From the NCBI RefSeq assembly GCF_022829295.1, contig NZ_JAKSYH010000278.1:1-64000 (forward strand): 64,000 bases of DNA, written 5' to 3'. Shown one piece after another: positions 58,998-64,000 of this stretch (positions are counted from its first letter, which is position 1; the number at the start of each line of letters is the position of its first letter). The notes under the pieces were generated by a model, which did no database searches, was not told the origin of the DNA, and saw only the letters and a program-made list of their open reading frames with translations. A program made the position numbers and the translations under genes. Source of the DNA: Methylobacterium sp. J-088 (lineage in GTDB: Bacteria; Pseudomonadota; Alphaproteobacteria; Rhizobiales; Beijerinckiaceae).

Positions 58998-60596
58998 TCA
59001 GTGCCGGAAGTGGCGGTGCCCGGTGAACACCATGGCGAGGCCGGCCGCATCGGCCGCGGCGATCACGTCCGAATCGCGCATGGAGCCGCCGGGCTGGATC
59101 ACCGCCGTAGCCCCGGCCTCCGCCGCAGCCATCAGTCCATCCGCGAACGGGAAGAACGCGTCCGACGCCACCACGGAGCCCACGGCAAGGCTCTCGGACA
59201 GGCCGAGGCGCTTGGCGCCCTCCGCAGCCTTCCAGGCGGCGATCCGCGAGGAATCGACCCGCGACATCTGCCCGGCTCCGATCCCGACCGTCGCACCGCC
59301 CTTCACGTACACGATGGCGTTGGACTTCACGTGCTTGGCGACCCGGTAGGCGAAGCGGAGATCGGCGCGTTCCGCCTCGCTCGGCGCGCGCCTGGTGACG
59401 ACCTGGAGCGGCATGTCGTCGACCACGGCCGCGTCACGGCCCTGGACCAGCAGCCCGCCGGCCAGCGACCGCACGACCTCGCCGGAAGCCGTCGGATCGG
59501 GCAAGCCGCCGGCCAGGAGGAGCCGGAGGTTCTTCTTGCCGGCCACGATCGCGGCGGCCTCGGGCGTCGCGTCCGGCGCGATGATCACCTCGGTGAAGAT
59601 CTCCACGATCTTCGCCGCCGCCTCCGCGTCGAGCGTCCGGTTGAGGGCCACGATGCCGCCGAAGGCCGAGGTCGGATCACAGCTCAGGGCGCGCTCGTAG
59701 GCCTCGAGCAGGCTCGCCCCCTCGGCGACGCCGCAAGGGTTGGCGTGCTTGATGATCGCCACTGCGGCGGCGCGGGCGGGATCGAACTCCGCGACGCACT
59801 CGTAGGCGGCGTCCGTGTCGTTGAAGTTGTTGTAGGACAGCTCCTTGCCCTGGAGCTGGCGCGCGGTCGCGACGCCCGAGCGGGGCTTGCCCGGGGCCCG
59901 ATAGAAGGCCGCAATCTGGTGCGGGTTCTCGCCGTAGCGCAGGCTCTGCCCGAGGCTGCCCCCGAAGGCGCGGAACGGCGCCGCCGCATCGGCACCGAAG
60001 CGGCCGGCCATCCAGTTGGCAATGGACGCGTCGTAGGCCGCCGTGCGGGCGAAGGCCTTCTGCGCCAGCCGCCGGCGCAGCGCCGCGTCCAGCGCGCCGT
60101 CATGGGCCTCCAACGCGGCGAGTACGGCCGCGTAGTCGGCCACGTCGGTGACGACCGCCACGTCGGCGTGGTTCTTGGCCGCCGCGCGGATCATCGCGGG
60201 GCCGCCGACATCGATGTTCTCGATGCAGTCGGCATCCGGCTTGTCGGCCGCGATCGTCGCCTCGAACGGATAGAGATTCACGACGAGCAGGTCGATCGCC
60301 CCGATCCCGTGGGCGGCCAGCGCCGCCTGATGCTCCGGGTTGTCGCGAATCGCCAGCAGACCACCATGCACCGCCGGATGCAGCGTCTTGACCCGCCCAT
60401 CCATCATCTCGGGGAAGCCGGTCAGGTCGGCGACCTCGGTCACCGCGAGGCCGGCCTCCTGCAACGCCCGATGGGTCCCCCCGGTCGACACCAGGGCGAT
60501 GCCGCGCGCCTGGAGCGCCCGGGCAAAGTCGACGAGTCCGGTCTTGTCGGAGACCGAGAGGAGCGCGCGGGAGACCCGCACCTGATCGTGCGCCAT
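58998..60596 (-). CDS. purH: Bifunctional AICAR transformylase/IMP cyclohydrolase
   Basis: PurH does the last two steps of IMP synthesis. The start ATG 60596 ([20 protein letters not shown]) gives 532 residues. The N-terminal IMP cyclohydrolase domain has [15 protein letters not shown], the [20 protein letters not shown] signature and [18 protein letters not shown]. The C-terminal transformylase has [14 protein letters not shown], the catalytic Lys-His of [10 protein letters not shown] and [14 protein letters not shown]. It lies about 100 bases downstream of a heparinase II/III gene on the same strand, an arrangement common in Hyphomicrobiales. Confidence 0.97.
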   Translation of the reverse strand: MAHDQVRVSRALLSVSDKTGLVDFARALQARGIALVSTGGTHRALQEAGLAVTEVADLTGFPEMMDGRVKTLHPAVHGGLLAIRDNPEHQAALAAHGIGAIDLLVVNLYPFEATIAADKPDADCIENIDVGGPAMIRAAAKNHADVAVVTDVADYAAVLAALEAHDGALDAALRRRLAQKAFARTAAYDASIANWMAGRFGADAAAPFRAFGGSLGQSLRYGENPHQIAAFYRAPGKPRSGVATARQLQGKELSYNNFNDTDAAYECVAEFDPARAAAVAIIKHANPCGVAEGASLLEAYERALSCDPTSAFGGIVALNRTLDAEAAAKIVEIFTEVIIAPDATPEAAAIVAGKKNLRLLLAGGLPDPTASGEVVRSLAGGLLVQGRDAAVVDDMPLQVVTRRAPSEAERADLRFAYRVAKHVKSNAIVYVKGGATVGIGAGQMSRVDSSRIAAWKAAEGAKRLGLSESLAVGSVVASDAFFPFADGLMAAAEAGATAVIQPGGSMRDSDVIAAADAAGLAMVFTGHRHFRH

Positions 60597-60704
60597 GGTT
60601 TCGTGCCGAAAGCGTGAGACTTTTTCGGGCGGTAGCACGGAAACGGCGATCCGGGCCAGCCGCTCGCGCCGAACCGGCGTCCACTGCGGCGGAGCGCGCG
60701 CTCG

Positions 60705-62453
60705 TCAGGCCGGCGAGACGCCCCGCAGCGGCGCCGAGGCGAGGCGCGTGAAACTCCAGCGCACCTCGACATCCTCCGACACGGTCAGGTGGAGCGCGAT
60801 CTGGTCGGTCCGGCGCGGGCCGGTCAGGCCGGAGAAGTACACGCTCTCCTCCAGGGCGATCTCGGCATTGTCCGCACGGAACTGCCAGATCTCGCCGAGC
60901 GCCGAGGTGAGTTCGAGCCCCTCCGGCACCCCGCGCACGGCGATGCCGGGATGCAGGTGGAAGCGGATCGCCACATCCTGGGCGCGGCGGCGCGCGCGGC
61001 TCCCGGCCTTGCCCTGGCGCAGGAAGGCGTCCCGACCCTCGACGCGCGCCGCGGTGGCGACAAGCTCCCAGCGCCGTTCGTGGACAATCCCGAAATCCGG
61101 GGCGAAGCCGTCGTGCCGGGCCGCCAGCACGACGCGCTCGGCATCCTCCGCCCGCTCCGCAGCGACGGCGGTCGGGCCGCTCAGGACCACGGCCCCGCGC
61201 CTCCGGATCAGCCAATCGGCAACTTGGCGCTCGCCCCACCAGCCGCTGCGCGTCAGGAACCGGCACGAGGAGGCCTGGGCCACGGAGGCCGTGGAATGTG
61301 CGGGCGTCGACCGGGCAAGGAGGCGCAGATCCGGCCCGCTCGCCGGCAGGCCGCAATTGACCACGATCCGCTGCGGCCCGCTCGACATCTCGAAGGCGAG
61401 GCAGCCCGCCCCGGCATTGACCGAGTACGGCAGCGGCGGGCTTGCGCCGACATCGGCGACGATCACGATCCGGGCGCCCTCCAGCCGCTCGTAGCCGGAA
61501 TTCGGGGCATGCATCAGCGGCTGGGCGAGGGCGCCGTCATAGATCAGCAGGGTGGCGAGGTGGTCCGCGTCGGTGGCGCCCATGCCATTGAAATGGCTGA
61601 GCGAGGCGTCCGGGTGGCGCAGGAGCCGCAGGAGCGGCAGCATCCGGTCGATCGCGCCCAGGAGCGCCACCGGCGGCTCGACGCTCCGGCTGAGATAGCT
61701 CTGGCGCAGCGGCAACAGGTCGAGGAGCAGCTCCATGGCGAAGCGCGGATCGCGCGAGCGATGGCCGCCGTCGGTGAGGATCTGGCGGTCGAGCTCGCGC
61801 GAGAGGACCCGGGTCGCCCGCCGGAGGATCGGCTGGATGCCGTCGCAGCAAAGGCCCGCGTAGCAGAGCGCGACGGCGGCGTTCAGGCGCCATTGCGGCG
61901 GCACGCCCCGCCGCAGATCGCGCTCCAGCTGCTGCGCGTTGCGGGCGATCGCCTTGAGGAAGCTCTGGTAGAACGCGTGGTCTGCGCCCTCCAGCACGAG
62001 GGGCGACTGGCACAGGAACGAGATCAGCCGCCGCGCCGCCACCGGGGTCTGGCGGGCGAGTGCCGGATCGCCCCGCCCGGCGATGAAGTCGGCCACGAAG
62101 GCGCGGGCATTCGCCCGGGCCAGCGCCGTGTCGGCAGCGCGCAGGTGGCGCAGCCAGCCGAAGCCGTAGAGCTCGTCGGCCCATTCCGGCGAAGGCGGCG
62201 CGTAGTCGAACGGCGAGCCGCCGCTCGCCGCGAGCGACCGCCCGGCGAAGACGAACAGCCCCGCGTAGATGTCGTCCGCGAAGGTCGCGTCGGAGGTGCG
62301 CAGATCCTGGGGGGCGATCACGAGCCCGGTCACCCGCATCCGGGCGAGGATGTCGGGGGATGCCGTCAGGCTGGCGGCGGCCGCACGGATCGCGCGCGCG
62401 GCCTCGCGCGCGACGAGCCGATAGAAGCGCCAGCGGTCAGGCCCCCAAGCCAC
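60705..62453 (-). CDS. Heparinase II/III-family protein
   Basis: I place the start at GTG 62453 because GGAG lies six bases upstream and the family N-terminus (WGPDRWRFYRLVAREAARAI) follows; the frame is open to 62525. About 582 residues. An alpha-helical toroid domain in the N-terminal half contains WADELYGFGWLRHLRAADTA. The heparinase II/III beta domain follows, with DVGASPPLPYSVNAGAGCLA, the typical CGLPASGPDLRLLARSTPAH and a C-terminal SGLTGPRRTDQIAL block. These proteins are predicted polysaccharide lyases, often linked to purH in alphaproteobacteria. The polysaccharide is unknown. Confidence 0.9.
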   Translation of the reverse strand: MAWGPDRWRFYRLVAREAARAIRAAAASLTASPDILARMRVTGLVIAPQDLRTSDATFADDIYAGLFVFAGRSLAASGGSPFDYAPPSPEWADELYGFGWLRHLRAADTALARANARAFVADFIAGRGDPALARQTPVAARRLISFLCQSPLVLEGADHAFYQSFLKAIARNAQQLERDLRRGVPPQWRLNAAVALCYAGLCCDGIQPILRRATRVLSRELDRQILTDGGHRSRDPRFAMELLLDLLPLRQSYLSRSVEPPVALLGAIDRMLPLLRLLRHPDASLSHFNGMGATDADHLATLLIYDGALAQPLMHAPNSGYERLEGARIVIVADVGASPPLPYSVNAGAGCLAFEMSSGPQRIVVNCGLPASGPDLRLLARSTPAHSTASVAQASSCRFLTRSGWWGERQVADWLIRRRGAVVLSGPTAVAAERAEDAERVVLAARHDGFAPDFGIVHERRWELVATAARVEGRDAFLRQGKAGSRARRRAQDVAIRFHLHPGIAVRGVPEGLELTSALGEIWQFRADNAEIALEESVYFSGLTGPRRTDQIALHLTVSEDVEVRWSFTRLASAPLRGVSPA

Positions 62454-62602
62454 GCGATCTCCGAGCTGCGCGATCCGACAAGGCCCCACGGCCCTGAGCC
62501 CTCGCGGACGAGGATCGGCTGGCACCCGTTACGTAAGGCTAGAGGGGGCCTCTTAACCGCCGGTTTACGCTATGTCATGCCCGTCGCCCCGCGGGCGAGA
62601 TC

Positions 62603-63544
62603 TCAGCCCGGCCCCAGCGCCGCCGCGAAGGCGCGTAGGTTCGCGCGCATCATGTCCAGGTAGGTCGCTGCCGGGCCATCGGGTCCAGAGAGCGCATCGG
62701 AATAGACCTGGCCGCCGATCCGGGCGCCGCTCTCCCGGGCGATCTGTTCCATCTGGCGGGGATCGCTGATGTTCTCTAGGAACACGGCGGGGATTCGATC
62801 CTGGCGGATCTGCCGGATGATCGCCGCCACGTCGCGCGGGCTGGCCTCACTGTCGGTCGAGACGCCCTGGGGCGCCACGAACCGCAGACCGTAAGCCGCC
62901 GCGAAGTACCCGAAGGCGTCGTGAGTCGTGATGATCCGGCGCCGCTCCGGCGGGATGCCGTCGATCGTGGCGCGCACGGCCCGCTCCAGGGTGTCGAGCT
63001 TGGCGATGTAGGCCGCGGCCGCGTCCCGGTAGGCGTCGGCATGGGCCGGATCGACCTTGGCGAGGCCGTCCCGGATGTTGGCGACGTAGATCCGCACGTT
63101 CGCGATGCTCTGCCACGCATGCGGATCGACCGCATGGTCGCCGTGATCGTGCCCGCCCGCTCCATGGGCATGCTCGTCCTGGGCGGAGATCGGCTTCACC
63201 CCCGCGGAGGCGACCACCACCGGCGCGCGGGTGCCGGAGGCCCGGATCAGCCGGTCGAACCAGCCCTCCAAGCCGAGGCCGTTGACGAACACGATGTCGG
63301 CCTCGGCGAGCTTGCGCGCATCGGCCGGAGTCGGGCTGAAGCCGTGGGCATCGGAGTTGGGCCCGACCAGCGTCGCGACGACCACACGCGTGCCGCCGAC
63401 GGCCCGGACCAGATCGCCCAGGATCGAGAAGCTCGCCACCGCCCGGATCGGGCTCGTCTCCGCCCGGGCTGGCAACGCCAGGCCGAGGGCCAGGATCGCA
63501 AAGCCGGTCCATGCGCGGATCGCAATCCGCATCGTTTCCGCCAT
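62603..63544 (-). CDS. znuA: Zinc (metal) ABC transporter substrate-binding protein
   Basis: The start is ATG 63544 (or 63532); 313 residues. A signal peptide (TGFAILALGLALPARAETSP) precedes the periplasmic cluster A-I protein. Metal ligands are His in DAHGFSPTPADARKL, a His-rich loop (EHAHGAGGHDHGDHAVDPHA) typical of zinc binding, His in TTHDAFGYFAAAYG and an acidic residue near STDSEASPRDV. ZnuA delivers zinc to ZnuBC, which are not in the window on this side. Manganese specificity is less likely given the His-rich loop. A palindrome just upstream may be the Zur site. Confidence 0.88.
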   Translation of the reverse strand: MAETMRIAIRAWTGFAILALGLALPARAETSPIRAVASFSILGDLVRAVGGTRVVVATLVGPNSDAHGFSPTPADARKLAEADIVFVNGLGLEGWFDRLIRASGTRAPVVVASAGVKPISAQDEHAHGAGGHDHGDHAVDPHAWQSIANVRIYVANIRDGLAKVDPAHADAYRDAAAAYIAKLDTLERAVRATIDGIPPERRRIITTHDAFGYFAAAYGLRFVAPQGVSTDSEASPRDVAAIIRQIRQDRIPAVFLENISDPRQMEQIARESGARIGGQVYSDALSGPDGPAATYLDMMRANLRAFAAALGPG

Positions 63545-63590
63545 CCCGCACACGGTCACAGCTCCCACTCACGTCCGCGCAGGCCAGTAG

Positions 63591-63605
63591 TGTAACAATG
63601 TTACA
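63591..63605. promoter_or_regulatory. Zur-like operator
   Basis: TGTAACA-A-TGTTACA is a perfect 7-1-7 inverted repeat, 46 bases upstream of znuA and about 95 bases upstream of the divergent Spy-like gene. Its shape resembles alphaproteobacterial Zur/Fur-family sites. It stands out as AT-rich in GC-rich DNA. The identity of the regulator is inferred. Confidence 0.5.
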
Positions 63606-63700
63606 TACACAAGCGGGATACACGTCCTGCGTTCGATAGGCATCATCGGGCACCCTGGTGGCGGACCCGCCGGTGCCCCGAGCGTGAGACGGAGGTTTCC

Positions 63701-64000
63701 ATGTTCCGACGTTTGAGAGCCACACTCCTCGTCACCGGTGCCCTCGGCCTTGGGCTGGCCGGCGCGGCAGTGGCTCGCGATCATGGGCCCGACGGGTTCC
63801 GCGGGCATGGCCGGTGGAGCGCGCTGAGTCCCGAGGACCGGGCGGCGTTCACGGATGCCCGGATCGCCGCGCTCCATGCCGGCCTGAAGCTCAACGCCGA
63901 TCAGGAGAAGCTGTGGCCACCGGTGGAATCCGCGATCCGTGATATGGCCAAGCTGCGCCAGCAGCGCCGCGAGGCGATGCGCGACCGGCCGAAATTCGCC
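63701..64000 (+). CDS. Spy/CpxP (LTXXQ) family periplasmic protein, 3' end cut by the window edge
   Basis: ATG 63701 has a GGAGG ribosome binding site (63691-63695), and the frame is open for 100 codons to the window end. The signal peptide is RATLLVTGALGLGLAGAAVA. The mature part begins DHGPDGFRGHGRWSALSPED and shows the LTxxQ repeat in variant form (LSPEDRAAFTDARIAALHAG, then LKLNADQEKLWPPVESAIRD). Spy/CpxP proteins are periplasmic chaperones or metal/stress sensors. It is divergent from znuA, with the Zur-like site between them. Confidence 0.82.
   Translation, partial: MFRRLRATLLVTGALGLGLAGAAVARDHGPDGFRGHGRWSALSPEDRAAFTDARIAALHAGLKLNADQEKLWPPVESAIRDMAKLRQQRREAMRDRPKFA

Overview
The window looks like a chromosomal segment of a GC-rich alphaproteobacterium of the Hyphomicrobiales, most likely Methylobacterium or a close relative. 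This is inferred from its combination of families (LdtR-type MarR regulator, ExoD, BcsS, the FYDLN-acid/TIGR02300 protein, phasin, NepR-type anti-sigma segments, EcfG-type GGAAC...GTT promoters) and from gene order. Most of it is core housekeeping DNA. There is no rRNA, CRISPR array, intact insertion sequence or prophage. Three tRNA genes are present: Glu-CTC, Lys-TTT and Ala-GGC.

Layout. 1-4.4 kb is a stress and regulatory patch: a CsbD-like protein cut by the window edge, a triple-PAS LuxR regulator behind an EcfG-like promoter, and an ECF sigma factor with a NepR-like N-terminus, followed by small doubtful ORFs. 4.4-16 kb holds tRNA-Glu, an RluD-type pseudouridine synthase, rpoH, a large membrane-anchored hypothetical, purA, a D-amino-acid aminotransferase, purB, the N-end-rule leucyl/arginyl transferase, an RDD protein and hemB. 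16-25 kb carries DUF6163, ldtR, exoD, bcsS, a [4Fe-4S] photolyase, a formyltransferase, several exported proteins, a PilZ protein and an AlgX-like SGNH protein. 25.3-28.6 kb is a sparse accessory stretch of small orphan genes and an XRE regulator, lying on the 3' side of tRNA-Lys.

28.7-38.3 kb contains cmk-aroA, the TIGR02300 protein, tRNA-Ala, and an Lrp regulator divergent from an aceE-aceF-lpd operon encoding a homodimeric-E1 2-oxoacid dehydrogenase. 38.3-48.9 kb has exported small proteins, alaS, a lytic transglycosylase, a NepR-like/receiver fusion, two transglutaminase-like proteins, an L,D-transpeptidase and a phasin. 48.9-58.7 kb has a degenerate histidine kinase, the acetate cluster acs-DUF485-actP and an MHS-type transporter. 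59-64 kb has purH with a heparinase II/III protein, znuA with an inverted-repeat operator, and the start of a Spy/CpxP-like protein.

How the genes connect. Acetate is imported by ActP and activated by Acs, and the 2-oxoacid dehydrogenase feeds the same acyl-CoA pool. LdtR, the L,D-transpeptidase and the transglycosylase point to envelope remodelling. The most unusual theme is the general stress response. Two different proteins carry NepR-like segments fused to other domains (an ECF sigma factor and a receiver domain), and four GGAAC...GTT promoter-like elements sit just upstream of genes in the correct orientation, although no phyR gene is in the window. A second oddity is a pair of inverted palindromic repeats inserted in frame in the linker of the E2 subunit.
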